Positions 17,111 to 26,180 of a stretch of 58,506 nucleotides of DNA are shown in pieces. Below the pieces are notes generated by a model, which was not told the origin of the DNA, did no database searches, and was given only the letters and a program-made list of their open reading frames with translations. The stretch is from JBCCMB01 sp039026555 (GTDB taxonomy: Bacteria > Pseudomonadota > Alphaproteobacteria > Caulobacterales > Hyphomonadaceae). The translations under genes and the position numbers were made by a program. Each line of letters begins with the position of its first letter. Position 1 is the stretch's first letter. Where the stretch lies: assembly GCA_039026555.1 (NCBI GenBank), contig JBCCMB010000003.1, positions 1-58,506 of the forward strand. The letters run 5' to 3'.

Positions 17111-17973
17111 GCGTCTGGGGCCTTCGATAGTCTCGCGATCTTGTTGAGCTTGTCGGTGAGATCATCAGGCGCGGCGCCTTGGCCGATCTCTCCGAGCTTG
17201 CGCTGGAGCGTCGCTGCGTTGCGGCTCATTAGAGGTGGGACGCCTAGGTTTTCCAGCGTTGCGCAAACCTGGTCCATTTCTACGGCGCGTCGCTCTCCAT
17301 GGACCAACATGCGCTCCAGATTATAGTTGGATTGTTCAAGCCATTGATCGCCGAGAGACTGAAGGACCTCGTCCGATACGCCGGCGGCGTTCGCCGCCAA
17401 GAGGCACTCCGCGGTTAATGCCTCGATTCCCTTGATCATCACCGATCTGACCATTTTTATCGTTGAGGCCGAACCGATGTCTGAGCCCACGACGTCGACG
17501 TTGGAAAATCCAAGTTCCGACAAGGTTTGGCGAGCTGTATCATCGCCTGGGCCGCTCAGCAGAATGGGCACGCGCAACGCCGCAGGTTGAACCGGAGCCA
17601 TAATGGCGGCGTCTACATACCGCGCGCCGGCGGCGTCAAAGATCTTGGATGACGCCCTTTTTTGCTGCGGCGCCACGGAATTCATATCGAAATAGATGGC
17701 GTCGGGTTTTGTGAAGCGCGCAACCGATTTTGCGGCGGCTTCGGCTTCATCCGCTGTAACCAATGACAGTATGATGTCGGCGCCCGAAATGGCGTCGGAC
17801 ACATCGTCTAACGCCTCCACGCCGAGCTTCTCAAACTCCGTCAGCTTTTGACCACGCGTGCTTTGCTGGGCGAGTTTAATGTCATAGCCGGAACATTTCG
17901 CGCGCCAGCCAGGGTCGCCGCAAAAGGTCTGCGCCGCTTCGCCAAAACCGAGGAAAATAACTGACGGGTCCAT
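17107..17973 (-). CDS. NAD(P)-binding dehydrogenase with DUF1932-type C-terminus
   Basis: 288 residues from ATG 17973; a TTG at 18009 adds 12 residues but has no better ribosome site, so the start is uncertain. The N-terminus IFLGFGEAAQTF is a GxGxxA Rossmann motif as in 6-phosphogluconate and hydroxyisobutyrate dehydrogenases. The middle (DAAIMAPVQPAALRVPILLS) and the helical C-terminus (SASTIKMVRSVMIKGIEALT ... ERRAVEM) match the DUF1932 family. It sits between the LysR regulator and the hydratase and overlaps the latter. No canonical gallate step needs it; it may reduce or oxidise a side intermediate such as a hydroxy/keto acid. Confidence 0.75.
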   Translation of the reverse strand: MDPSVIFLGFGEAAQTFCGDPGWRAKCSGYDIKLAQQSTRGQKLTEFEKLGVEALDDVSDAISGADIILSLVTADEAEAAAKSVARFTKPDAIYFDMNSVAPQQKRASSKIFDAAGARYVDAAIMAPVQPAALRVPILLSGPGDDTARQTLSELGFSNVDVVGSDIGSASTIKMVRSVMIKGIEALTAECLLAANAAGVSDEVLQSLGDQWLEQSNYNLERMLVHGERRAVEMDQVCATLENLGVPPLMSRNAATLQRKLGEIGQGAAPDDLTDKLNKIARLSKAPDA

Positions 17974-18018
17974 GATTCGATTGGCGCACACCCTTGTAAG
18001 CTTCGCCAATCAGAAGTC

Positions 18019-18031
18019 TATAATCGGTATA
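18019..18031. promoter_or_regulatory. LysR-type box candidate (TATAATCGGTATA, T-N11-A)
   Basis: 13 bases matching the T-N11-A pattern with TATA at both ends. It lies at the end of the LysR coding region and about 45 bases before the dehydrogenase start at 17973. If used, the leftward catabolic genes would have a promoter separate from the regulator gene. Pattern matches this short occur often by chance. Confidence 0.3.
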
Positions 18032-18036
18032 AGTTT

Positions 18037-19200
18037 TTAAGACCTATTGCTGCAACTGCTCACGGATTTCAATGTTGCGATAAACGAGTCCTGAAGCGGG
18101 GTGGGCCGCCAACCCTCTCGATGAGTGACGCCGATCTTGCGACGCGTAGAGTCGGGCGCCTGGCCGACGATTTTCAACAGGCCTGCGTCCAGCTCGACGG
18201 CGAATTGATCGGGCGACAGCAGGCTCAAACAATTCGTACCCATAAGGATCTGTCGTATCGTCATGACGGAGCCGCATTCGACGCTGATATTAGGGATAGA
18301 TAGGCCGGGACCGGAGAACATTCTTTCCCAATTGGCGCGAAGCGGGGCGCCGATTTTGGGAATGCACCAATCATACTCTGCGATTTTTCTTATATCGACG
18401 AGTCCTTTCCTCTCTGGGAGGGGGTGATCTCTGCGCGCCACTACGACAGGTAGATCTTCAAACAATTCGGATTGTACCAGGTCGGCTCCGGGCGGCGGAT
18501 CTCGAAGGGCGCCGATCACAAAGTCGAGCTCGCCATTCCTTAAAGGCTCAACAAGTTCAAAATAGCTGCCTTCTGCGACGCTGATATGCGCCGCCGGCCG
18601 AGTTTGCTTAAACTCGACGATGGCGCTGGGCAAAACCCGGGCCCGACTGAGCGGCATGGCGCCGATTGCGATATGGCCGCCATCCACGCCCTTTAGACCC
18701 TCTAGTTCTTCAACGCCGTTTTCGATCTCATTCATGGCCAATCGAAATCGTCGCGCGACCCGCTTTCCAACCGTTGTCAATTGCACGCCTCGGCCAACTC
18801 GCGTGACTAGGCTTTTGTCGATTGCGATTTGGAGATCGGTGACAGCGCGTTTTAGCGAGGCGCGCGCAAGTCCTGTCGCGGTGCTGGCGGGGGCGTATCC
18901 GCCCCATTTTGCGATAGCGACGAAGGCGCGCATTTGCGTGTGAGTTACCCGGTTGGAACCGACATATCGTAAAGCTGACACGGCCCGAGGATAGAGAAGT
19001 CTCGCACCGTCGGTCGGCTGCATCCCATCGCTTTGCCGCTCGAAAAGCTTGCAATCGATCGTTTGTTCTAGTCTGGCCAACCCCTGCGTAATCGCCGGCT
19101 GGGTTATGTTAACAGACTTCGCGGCGGCGACGAGCGTGCCCAGCTCGTAGATTTTCACAAACGCGTCCAGATGCCTAAGGTTGGGAAGTTTATCGCTCAT
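18037..19200 (-). CDS. LysR-family regulator with two tandem HTH domains (GalR-like role)
   Basis: 387 residues, longer than the usual 300. Residues 6-64 form a LysR winged HTH (LPNLRHLDAFVKIYELGTLV then AAAKSVNITQPAITQGLARL). A second, diverged HTH follows at about 86-145 (THTQMRAFVAIAKWGGYAPA, GLARASLKRAVTDLQIAI). The effector domain begins near residue 175 (GGHIAIGAMPLSRARVLPSA). Such double-HTH LysR proteins form a subset of the family, often with aromatic catabolism. It is divergent from the aldolase gene and heads the leftward operon, so it likely controls both in response to gallate or a derived acid. Confidence 0.88.
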   Translation of the reverse strand: MSDKLPNLRHLDAFVKIYELGTLVAAAKSVNITQPAITQGLARLEQTIDCKLFERQSDGMQPTDGARLLYPRAVSALRYVGSNRVTHTQMRAFVAIAKWGGYAPASTATGLARASLKRAVTDLQIAIDKSLVTRVGRGVQLTTVGKRVARRFRLAMNEIENGVEELEGLKGVDGGHIAIGAMPLSRARVLPSAIVEFKQTRPAAHISVAEGSYFELVEPLRNGELDFVIGALRDPPPGADLVQSELFEDLPVVVARRDHPLPERKGLVDIRKIAEYDWCIPKIGAPLRANWERMFSGPGLSIPNISVECGSVMTIRQILMGTNCLSLLSPDQFAVELDAGLLKIVGQAPDSTRRKIGVTHREGWRPTPLQDSFIATLKSVSSCSNRS

Positions 19201-19297
19201 CCAAGTTTGTTAGAATTTTCTTATAGCGCGCGCAACTCTGAATACGACCGTTTACGTCCGATCTGCTAGCCCTAAGGAAAACTGGGTGGAGGAGTAT
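19201..19297. promoter_or_regulatory. Divergent promoter region between LysR regulator and aldolase
   Basis: 97 bases between oppositely directed genes, the usual site for LysR autoregulation and target activation. TAGAATTTTCTTA at 19210-19222 fits T-N11-A with partial dyad symmetry. GGTGGAGGAG just before 19298 is the aldolase ribosome site. No -10/-35 pair can be fixed. Confidence 0.35.
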
Positions 19298-19972
19298 ATG
19301 AGCGGTGTTGTTCTGCAAAATGTGGAGCGCGCGGATACGGACGTCATTGCGGGGCTTGGCGCCGCCGGCGTTTCGACCGTTCATGAGGCTCAAGGCCGCA
19401 TAGGTCTCCTCGGGCAACACCTTCGTCCCATTTACTCTGGCGCGCGCATCGCAGGGTCTGCGGTGACGATTTCGTCACCTCCCGGCGATAATTGGATGCT
19501 ACATGTAGCTATCGAGCAGCTGCGTCCCGGAGACATTCTCGTGCTGTCGCCGACAAGCCCATGCTCTGATGGATATTTTGGCGATCTTCTCGCCACCTCC
19601 GCAATGGCGCACGGATGCAAAGGGCTTGTCATAGACGCCGGCGTTCGGGATGTGCGTGAGTTGACGGAGATCGGATTTCCGGTCTGGTCGAAAGCCGTCT
19701 TCGCACAAGGCACAGTCAAGAACACGCTAGGTTCTGTCAATGTCCCGATAACGTGCGCTGGCGCTTACATCCGCGCAGGCGACATCATTGTCGCGGACGA
19801 TGACGGCGTGTGTGTCGTGAAGCGAGAAGACGCCTCTAATGTGCTTGAGAAGGCTGTAGCGCGCGAGCAAGCCGAACAGGTCAAGCGGGACCGCTTAGCC
19901 GCCGGCGAGTTGGGCTTAGACATTTACGATATGCGGGACCGCTTGAAAGCGTCTGGACTCAAATATGTCTGA
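19298..19972 (+). CDS. ligK: 4-carboxy-4-hydroxy-2-oxoadipate aldolase (LigK/GalC, RraA fold)
   Basis: 224 residues from ATG 19298 behind GGAGGAG; a GTG at 19286 is also in frame but would overlap the ribosome site. RraA-like fold: DVIAGLGAAGVSTVHEAQGR at the start, then GSAVTISSPPGDNWMLHVAI, and the active-site segment DGYFGDLLATSAMAHGCKGL plus VIDAGVRDV. This matches the class II aldolase that splits 4-carboxy-4-hydroxy-2-oxoadipate to pyruvate and oxaloacetate and decarboxylates oxaloacetate. It overlaps the next gene by 8 bases and is its operon partner. Confidence 0.88.
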   Translation: MSGVVLQNVERADTDVIAGLGAAGVSTVHEAQGRIGLLGQHLRPIYSGARIAGSAVTISSPPGDNWMLHVAIEQLRPGDILVLSPTSPCSDGYFGDLLATSAMAHGCKGLVIDAGVRDVRELTEIGFPVWSKAVFAQGTVKNTLGSVNVPITCAGAYIRAGDIIVADDDGVCVVKREDASNVLEKAVAREQAEQVKRDRLAAGELGLDIYDMRDRLKASGLKYV

Positions 19973-21041
19973 TGAGTCGCAGATTACCGAGCGCGCCTCT
20001 ATTCCCTGCACTTGGATGCGCGGAGGCACGTCGAAAGGCGGCTTCTTTCTGGCGCGCGATCTTCCCGCCGAAACCTCGGTGCGCGATTATATGTTGAAGC
20101 GGATTATGGGGTCTCCCGATCAGCGTCAGATCGACGGCATGGGCGGCGCTCATCCCTTAACAAGCAAGATCGCGATTGTCGGGCCGTCGGAGCGCGAGGA
20201 TTGCGATGTGGACTATCTATTTCTGCAAATCCAACCGGATACCGGGGAGGTTTCAGCGAGCCAGAACTGCGGCAATATGCTGTCCGGCGTTGGTCCGTTC
20301 GCGATTGAAAAGGGATTGGCGGCCTCTCAAAACGCCGAGACGATTATTCGTGTTCATATGGTGAATTCGAAGTCTCGCGCCGACTTGAAGGTTCAAACGC
20401 CCGGCGGCGAAGTGTCCTATCATGGTGATACTGAAATTGACGGCGTTCCAGGTCGTCATGCGCCTGTCGTGCAATCCTATTTCGATACCGCCGGAGCGCA
20501 GTGCGGTGCGCTTTTGCCCACCTCTAATTTGGTCGACGAGATAGATGGCGTCGAAGTGACGCTGATCGACAATGGCATGCCTGTGGCCTTGATGCGCGCA
20601 GAGGATTTGGGCGTGAGCGGTCGTGAAGACGCCTCAGACCTTGAATCTAACGACGGTTTGAAGGCGCGAATTGAAGCCATCCGTTTGAAAGCCGGCGAGG
20701 TCATGGGTTTGGGGGATGTCGCGTCGAAAACGATTCCCAAAATGTGTCTCGTGAGCCCTGCGAATTCTGGCGGGTTGATCAATACGCGTATGTTCATCCC
20801 ACATCGAGTTCATCAATCCGTCGGCGTCCTGGCTGCCGCATCTGTCGTCGCCGCTTGCGCATTACCGGGATCGGTCGCCACGAGCGTATTGGACCGAGCG
20901 CTTGTGTCGCCATGCCGCGAGAACGTGGAGCACCCGTCCGGACAGCTCGCGGTGGAGATGGAATGGTACGGTCAGGATATTCTGCGCACCGGCTTTGTGA
21001 GAACCGCCCGAAAGCTAATGGAAGGCGAGGTGTTCTTGTGA
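19965..21041 (+). CDS. galD: 4-oxalomesaconate tautomerase (GalD/LigU, PrpF family)
   Basis: 358 residues. PrpF-family signatures: CTWMRGGTSKGGFFLARDLP near the start, GMGGAHPLTSKIAIV at 59-73, and ASQNCGNMLSGVGPFAIEKG at about 96-115 with catalytic Cys. It isomerises the keto or enol forms of 4-oxalomesaconate before hydration. In Pseudomonas putida the homolog is GalD and in Sphingobium LigU. Starts inside the aldolase gene (8-base overlap), so the two are translationally coupled. Confidence 0.85.
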   Translation: MSDESQITERASIPCTWMRGGTSKGGFFLARDLPAETSVRDYMLKRIMGSPDQRQIDGMGGAHPLTSKIAIVGPSEREDCDVDYLFLQIQPDTGEVSASQNCGNMLSGVGPFAIEKGLAASQNAETIIRVHMVNSKSRADLKVQTPGGEVSYHGDTEIDGVPGRHAPVVQSYFDTAGAQCGALLPTSNLVDEIDGVEVTLIDNGMPVALMRAEDLGVSGREDASDLESNDGLKARIEAIRLKAGEVMGLGDVASKTIPKMCLVSPANSGGLINTRMFIPHRVHQSVGVLAAASVVAACALPGSVATSVLDRALVSPCRENVEHPSGQLAVEMEWYGQDILRTGFVRTARKLMEGEVFL

Positions 21042-21150
21042 GCCGCAACTGTCATTTGTCGTCGATCGCTCGCGCTGGCGTCGACCTTCGTTCTGCCCTG
21101 CAATGTGCAAGCGTGGACATGCTTGAAACCTCCGATTTGCAGGGACTCAC

Positions 21151-22470
21151 ATGACCGTACAAAGCCGTCAGATCATTCGCGACCAAATTGATAATGGTCC
21201 TGTCACACTGTTGATGATGCAGGTCGTCGGGGTCGGCTTCCTTTTGAATTTTGTCGACGGCTTCGACGTGGTCGCCATGTCGGTCGCGGGGCCGTCTATA
21301 TCGGCAAGTTGGGGCATTACAGATGCGGACAAAGGCTGGATCCTCAGCGCCGCGCTCGTCGGCATGGCGATCGGCGCGGCGGTCCTCGCCCCGCTCGCTG
21401 ACGTTTTTGGCCGCCGTAAACTGATTTTGGCGGCCACGGCGCTTATCGGCGTTTCTATGATTGTGACCGGTCTTATCCCGCAATCGATTACTCTGATGAT
21501 CCTGATTCGAGTGATCTCAGGACTCGGTATCGGGATCATCTTTGCAAATGGTGCTGCGATCGCTAGCGAGTTTATTCCCGATCGATTCCGCAATCTCGCC
21601 GTCACCTTGGTGGTTATGGGATACCCCTTTGGCGCCATGGTTGTTGGACCGGTCGCGGATTTTATTATCCCTCTCCAAGGCTGGGAGATGCTGTTCATCT
21701 ATGGCGGTCTCGCCACATTGCTTATGGGCGTCGGGATTTACTTCACCTTGCCGGAATCCGTTATGTTTCTCGCGACGCGTGGCAAGAATCCGGAGCGCGA
21801 TTTAGAGCGCATCAATAAGACGCTTCGGGCGATGAAGCGCGAGGGTGTAACGGAACTGGTTAAGCCGGACCCGTCTGAAGATGCGGCGTCGGCCCATGTT
21901 GGAAGCTTGATGGCGCCAGGCGTTCGGTGGTCGACGATCTGTCTTTGGTCGGTCTACTTCCTGGGATTCTTGACGCTCTATTTTCAATTGTCCTGGATCC
22001 CGTCGCTTTTTGTCGACGCCGGCTATTCCCGATCGGAAGGCATTTTCGCGCTGACCGTCAACAATATGGGCGCTGTGATCGGTATTGTGCTGATCGGTCT
22101 CATCACCACTAAGGTGAAGCTTGCGAAACCGATTGCATTTTTCTTCGCAGCGAGCGCGCTTTTAATGGTGCAATTCTACCTCTTCCGCGTATCCGATCTG
22201 CAGCAGCTCAATTTGATGATCTTTGCAATAGGACTTCTTCTGCAGGGCGCCTTTACGGCCATGTATGCGCTGGCGGCGCGGGTTTACAGCGTGGAAATTC
22301 GCGCCACCGGTATTGGTTGGGCCGCCGGTCTTGGCCGGACAGGCGCTATCCTATCGCCGGTTGTTGCTGGATATCTGGTCGGAGCTGGATGGGGGCTTTA
22401 CGACCTCTTCCTCTTGTTCTCATTCCCGCTGTTCGCCGCCGCTATTTTGGTTCTTCGGTTTAAACATTGA
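21151..22470 (+). CDS. Aromatic acid MFS symporter (AAHS type)
   Basis: 439 residues with 12 predicted membrane spans. The N-terminal span 1 NFVDGFDVVAMSVAGPSISA resembles the aromatic-acid:H+ symporters such as PcaK and GalT (D in the DGxD motif), and the loop 2-3 signature reads PLADVFGRRKLIL. In the second half RVYSVEIRATGIGWAAGLGR is also typical of the family. Located 110 bases behind galD, it probably imports gallate or a related hydroxybenzoate across the inner membrane. Confidence 0.88.
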   Translation: MTVQSRQIIRDQIDNGPVTLLMMQVVGVGFLLNFVDGFDVVAMSVAGPSISASWGITDADKGWILSAALVGMAIGAAVLAPLADVFGRRKLILAATALIGVSMIVTGLIPQSITLMILIRVISGLGIGIIFANGAAIASEFIPDRFRNLAVTLVVMGYPFGAMVVGPVADFIIPLQGWEMLFIYGGLATLLMGVGIYFTLPESVMFLATRGKNPERDLERINKTLRAMKREGVTELVKPDPSEDAASAHVGSLMAPGVRWSTICLWSVYFLGFLTLYFQLSWIPSLFVDAGYSRSEGIFALTVNNMGAVIGIVLIGLITTKVKLAKPIAFFFAASALLMVQFYLFRVSDLQQLNLMIFAIGLLLQGAFTAMYALAARVYSVEIRATGIGWAAGLGRTGAILSPVVAGYLVGAGWGLYDLFLLFSFPLFAAAILVLRFKH

Positions 22471-22650
22471 GGCGGCGATGAGATCTCGCATTCGCGAATT
22501 GCGTCTAGAGCGTCTCAGACCGCCAAGGTTTGGGCGCGACGCGGCGGATAATGGAGAGGTCTACCTCCCCCCAAATGCGGTTATCCACTGCTCGTATCAG
22601 CGAACTGCAAGGCATTTACGGTACGTGACGCCTTCTCCAAGGAGTGGGCG

Positions 22651-23550
22651 GTGATCAAAGACCCGGATCCTTCTTATGAAGACATTGTTCCTCGCTTTAT
22701 TCGATATGGCGAAAGCTTGGATGAGCGCGGCGATTGGTTCGTCAATATCGAACATCTCGCGGAGCGTTGTCGGGACCAGGGTTGGAGAATTGAATCGCAC
22801 GCCCACCCGGGATTTGGACAGCTTGTGTTTATGCGCAGCGGATCTGGCACATACGTTCTTGAAGACGAACAAAAGGACTTGATGAGTCCGTGCGTCGTCA
22901 CCATTCCCAAAAATACAGTCCACGGCTTTCATTACAATGACGACAGCGATGGCTGGGTGCTCACGATCGATAATTTCTATCTCGAGCAAATCGTGTCGCG
23001 CTTGCCGGATTTCGCCTGGCTATGGTCAGAGTCCCGTTTGTTTTCACTAAAGCCGAAAAGCGACGCGGCGGCCGATCTCGTGTCCCAACTGCGGAACCTC
23101 GATCGCGAAATTGAACGGCGCGGCGTCGGACATACGCTCGCCTCGGAGATGATCCTAACATCGATGTTTATCCGATTGGTGCGGACGAAAGAACGCGCGG
23201 TCGACCAGCTTGCGAGCGTGGCCGACAACAAAACGCTTGATCAGCTCAAGGAGTTAATCGAGCGGCATTTCAGGCATGAATGGAAGGTCAAGGACTATGC
23301 CGACGTGCTGGGGCTTTCGGTCGGTAAGCTTCGGTCTGTAACGATGCGGACAACCGGCAAGAGCCCGATCAAACTAGTTCATGATCGCATTATCACTGAA
23401 GCGAAACGCCAATTGATTTTTGGTGAGATGACGATCGAACAAATCGCATCATGGCTCGGCATGTCCAGCCCCGCTTATTTTACCCGTTTCTTCAAGAAAG
23501 AAACGGGACAATCGCCAAGCCATTTCAGAACGGCGAATCTCGAAAACTGA
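22651..23550 (+). CDS. AraC-family regulator with cupin sensor (PobR-like)
   Basis: 299 residues from GTG 22651, with AAGGAG at 22639-22644 upstream. The N-terminal half is a cupin-type sensor (SHAHPGFGQLVFMRSGSGTY, then PKNTVHGFHYNDDSDGW). The C-terminal double HTH runs from about 200 to 295 (WKVKDYADVLGLSVGKLRSV and MTIEQIASWLGMSSPAYFTR). The overall form resembles PobR, the 4-hydroxybenzoate regulator. It lies between the symporter and the TonB-dependent receptor and may control them. Effector unknown. Confidence 0.88.
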   Translation: MIKDPDPSYEDIVPRFIRYGESLDERGDWFVNIEHLAERCRDQGWRIESHAHPGFGQLVFMRSGSGTYVLEDEQKDLMSPCVVTIPKNTVHGFHYNDDSDGWVLTIDNFYLEQIVSRLPDFAWLWSESRLFSLKPKSDAAADLVSQLRNLDREIERRGVGHTLASEMILTSMFIRLVRTKERAVDQLASVADNKTLDQLKELIERHFRHEWKVKDYADVLGLSVGKLRSVTMRTTGKSPIKLVHDRIITEAKRQLIFGEMTIEQIASWLGMSSPAYFTRFFKKETGQSPSHFRTANLEN

Positions 23551-23745
23551 AATATGCGTCTCAAACCCTAGCGTTTACGCGAGAGGGAGGTCGAGATTTG
23601 AGCGCTAGATTGAGCGAAAAGTGCAAGCGTTTTGTTCAAAAATGCATGGCCTCGCAGCGCTTTAGCACGGCAAACTCGCCTCAATACAAAAGACGAACCT
23701 CGGCCAATGCGCTTGGGGTTTGATACTTATTGTCGGGAGGAATTT

Positions 23746-26058
23746 ATGAGTTTTTCTGGTCGAAACCGGTCTTTGCTGGGCGCGTCAATCGCTGCGCTGT
23801 CATTTGCGTGTCCATTTGGCGCGCAAGCTCAAACCGTCGAAGAGGAAGAAGAAGCGCGCCAGGACGTCGTCGTCGTCACTGCCTTGAAGCGCGAGACGGT
23901 TCTTGAAGACACGCCGCTGGCTTTGTCAGTTCTGGATGGCGAGGCGCTCGACGTTGCGGGGGTCGAGAGTATTGTAGACCTCCAAAACGTTGCGCCAAGC
24001 GTGCAGATCGGCCGCTCGGATTTTGGCGTAACGATCAACGTGCGGGGCGTCACGACCACCGACCAAACCAGTAAGGGCGATCAGGGCATCGCCTTTAATG
24101 TCGACGGCGTCACAATCGGTCGTCCTAGGGAAATGGGCACCGCGTTCTTCGACGTCGCGCGGATCGAAGTTTTACGCGGTCCGCAGGGTACGCTCTACGG
24201 CAAAAGCACCACCGGCGGCGTGATCAACGTCGTCACCAATCGTCCGAGCCAAGAGTTTGGCGGCAGCGTGGATCTTGAGTATGGCGATTACGACACCAAG
24301 CGGGTCGAAGGCGCGATCAACATCCCGGTGACGGACCAGTTCGCCGTTCGCGGCGCGGTGGCCTATAATGAACGCGACGGATATCTCGAAACGGCGGACG
24401 GCACCCAAGACTATAGCGATCAGGACGATCTCTCCTTCCGACTGTCCGGCGTTTACGACTTTTCCGACACGACGTCTCTGTTCGTAACGTCGACATTCGG
24501 CAATGTTGGCGGATCTGGCACCGGCGTGGTGCCTTTCGGTAATTTCGTAGAGCCGGGCGCCGGCCTCTCGGTGAACGACGTCATTACCGTGGATTCGGTG
24601 TCGGGGGATGCGGCGAACACGCTTGTTGCGGTTCCAACGGCGCTTCTTCCTGACATCGACGATGAGTTCATCAACGTCACGGCTGAGTTCACGACTGAGA
24701 TCAACGGCGTCAGCATCACCTATGTCGGCGGGCATCGGAATTACGACACCAACACATTCTCGGTGGAAACTCTTGCGCCGAGCCCGCTGCCCGGGCCGCC
24801 GCCGCCCGTTTTCGCTTGGGATTGGGGCCAGTATCGAGGCACGGCGATCACCGATCAGCAGGAAATTCGGTTCGCAAATGCGGAGCCGGGCCGTTTCAAT
24901 TGGCTGTTCGGCTATAACTGGTATCGCGAAGATCTAAATGAGAGCGACCATCGTTGGGCGTCTCCTGTCACCAATCCGACCCGAGAAGCGGCTATAAGCA
25001 TTATCGATCCGGTCAACTCTACAGACCATGAATCCTCGGGCTTTTTTGGTCAGGTTGATTACGGTTTGACCGATACGTTGAACCTCACGCTCGGCGCGCG
25101 GTATTCGGAAGACGAAGTTGAGCGCATTGGCACGTTTGCGGTCGGCCCCTTCCAAGTGGATGCGACGGGCGCGCCTTGCGTGTTCCCGAATGATTGTATC
25201 GGCGCGCCAAACAACGCCAGCCAGAGCGATGAGAAAATCACCTGGCGTGTAGGTTTGGATTGGAAGCCGACAGACGACAGCCTGATCTATGGCAGCATCG
25301 CAACTGGCTATAAGGCAGGCGGTTTCAACGATTTCGATCCTGATACCGGGACCGTCGGCACGTATGATCCTGAAGAGCTGATCTCTTATGAGCTCGGCTA
25401 TAAGGGCGACATCCTGCCGAACCTGACCTGGGATTCAGCGCTGTTTTTCTATGATTACAGCGACGCGCAGATCTCAAACCTGATCAACATCCAAGGCACC
25501 GCGATCATCTTCACACGTGTCGCCGGTGTTGAGATTTATGGTTGGGAGAACGACTTCACCTGGACGCCGACCGATCAAGACACGTTGAAATTCGGCTTCT
25601 CCCTAATGGAAGGGGAGTACACCGAATTCACTGCTGGCGGCCATGCGCCGGGCGATATTCCGCCGATTGGCGCGATCTTCACGGATTGGTCCGGCCGTCC
25701 GATCGATAAGGTCTCTGATCTGACCGCGAGGGTCGAGTATTTGCGTGATTGGAACCTCAGCAATGGCGGTACGATCACCACGCGCCTCGCGTCCCGATAT
25801 GACAGCGGATATTATGTCTCATCGATTACGGATGCGATTCAAGTAGAACAAGACGGGTATACGCGAACGGACGCCAATATAACCTATTTTGCGCCGGACC
25901 GTAGTTATTCGATTGGAGCCTTTGTGCGGAACCTCGAGGATGAATTGCAGATCCTTCGCGAACCGCAAAACGGGTTCCCGCCGGGCGCTGCGAACACTAT
26001 CGGCGTTGACGTCACCGAACCGCGCGTTTGGGGCGTAAGGCTTGGACTAGAGTTTTAA
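23746..26058 (+). CDS. TonB-dependent outer-membrane receptor
   Basis: 770 residues from ATG 23746 behind GGGAGG; the frame is open further upstream without a ribosome site. A signal peptide (about residues 1-27, LSFACPFGAQAQ) precedes the TonB box, DVVVVTALKRE, and the plug domain (VESIVDLQNVAPSVQIGR ... IEVLRGPQGTLYGKSTTGGV at about 120-160). A 22-strand barrel follows and the protein ends in aromatic Phe (RLGLEF), typical of OMPs. TonB receptors for aromatic acids are known in Sphingobium (DdvT). Here it may import a galloyl or hydroxybenzoate compound; a ferric-siderophore role cannot be excluded. Confidence 0.9.
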   Translation: MSFSGRNRSLLGASIAALSFACPFGAQAQTVEEEEEARQDVVVVTALKRETVLEDTPLALSVLDGEALDVAGVESIVDLQNVAPSVQIGRSDFGVTINVRGVTTTDQTSKGDQGIAFNVDGVTIGRPREMGTAFFDVARIEVLRGPQGTLYGKSTTGGVINVVTNRPSQEFGGSVDLEYGDYDTKRVEGAINIPVTDQFAVRGAVAYNERDGYLETADGTQDYSDQDDLSFRLSGVYDFSDTTSLFVTSTFGNVGGSGTGVVPFGNFVEPGAGLSVNDVITVDSVSGDAANTLVAVPTALLPDIDDEFINVTAEFTTEINGVSITYVGGHRNYDTNTFSVETLAPSPLPGPPPPVFAWDWGQYRGTAITDQQEIRFANAEPGRFNWLFGYNWYREDLNESDHRWASPVTNPTREAAISIIDPVNSTDHESSGFFGQVDYGLTDTLNLTLGARYSEDEVERIGTFAVGPFQVDATGAPCVFPNDCIGAPNNASQSDEKITWRVGLDWKPTDDSLIYGSIATGYKAGGFNDFDPDTGTVGTYDPEELISYELGYKGDILPNLTWDSALFFYDYSDAQISNLINIQGTAIIFTRVAGVEIYGWENDFTWTPTDQDTLKFGFSLMEGEYTEFTAGGHAPGDIPPIGAIFTDWSGRPIDKVSDLTARVEYLRDWNLSNGGTITTRLASRYDSGYYVSSITDAIQVEQDGYTRTDANITYFAPDRSYSIGAFVRNLEDELQILREPQNGFPPGAANTIGVDVTEPRVWGVRLGLEF

Positions 26059-26066
26059 AGGAACAC

Positions 26067-26104
26067 AATGAGCGTTTAGATGGTCGGCTATCTAAACGCT
26101 CATT
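26067..26104 (+). terminator. Perfect 15-bp stem-loop terminator between receptor and dioxygenase
   Basis: Arms 26067-26081 (AATGAGCGTTTAGAT) and 26090-26104 (ATCTAAACGCTCATT) are perfect reverse complements with an 8-base loop, starting 9 bases after the TonB receptor stop. GATTTT and a later TATTTTT follow. It should end transcription of the preceding unit and so gives the dioxygenase its own promoter in 26105-26180. A role as operator for the dioxygenase is a less likely alternative. Confidence 0.75.
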
Positions 26105-26180
26105 GATTTTGATGCGTATTTTTAGGCTTGTAGGACGCGATAATCGTCTTCCCTGGGCTAAGATATTTGCGGAGTGAATT

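Noticed and set aside
22556..22571. GAGGT-CT-ACCTC dyad before the AraC gene
   Set aside because: Only 5 perfect base pairs and Pur/Pyr-rich sequence; could be chance.
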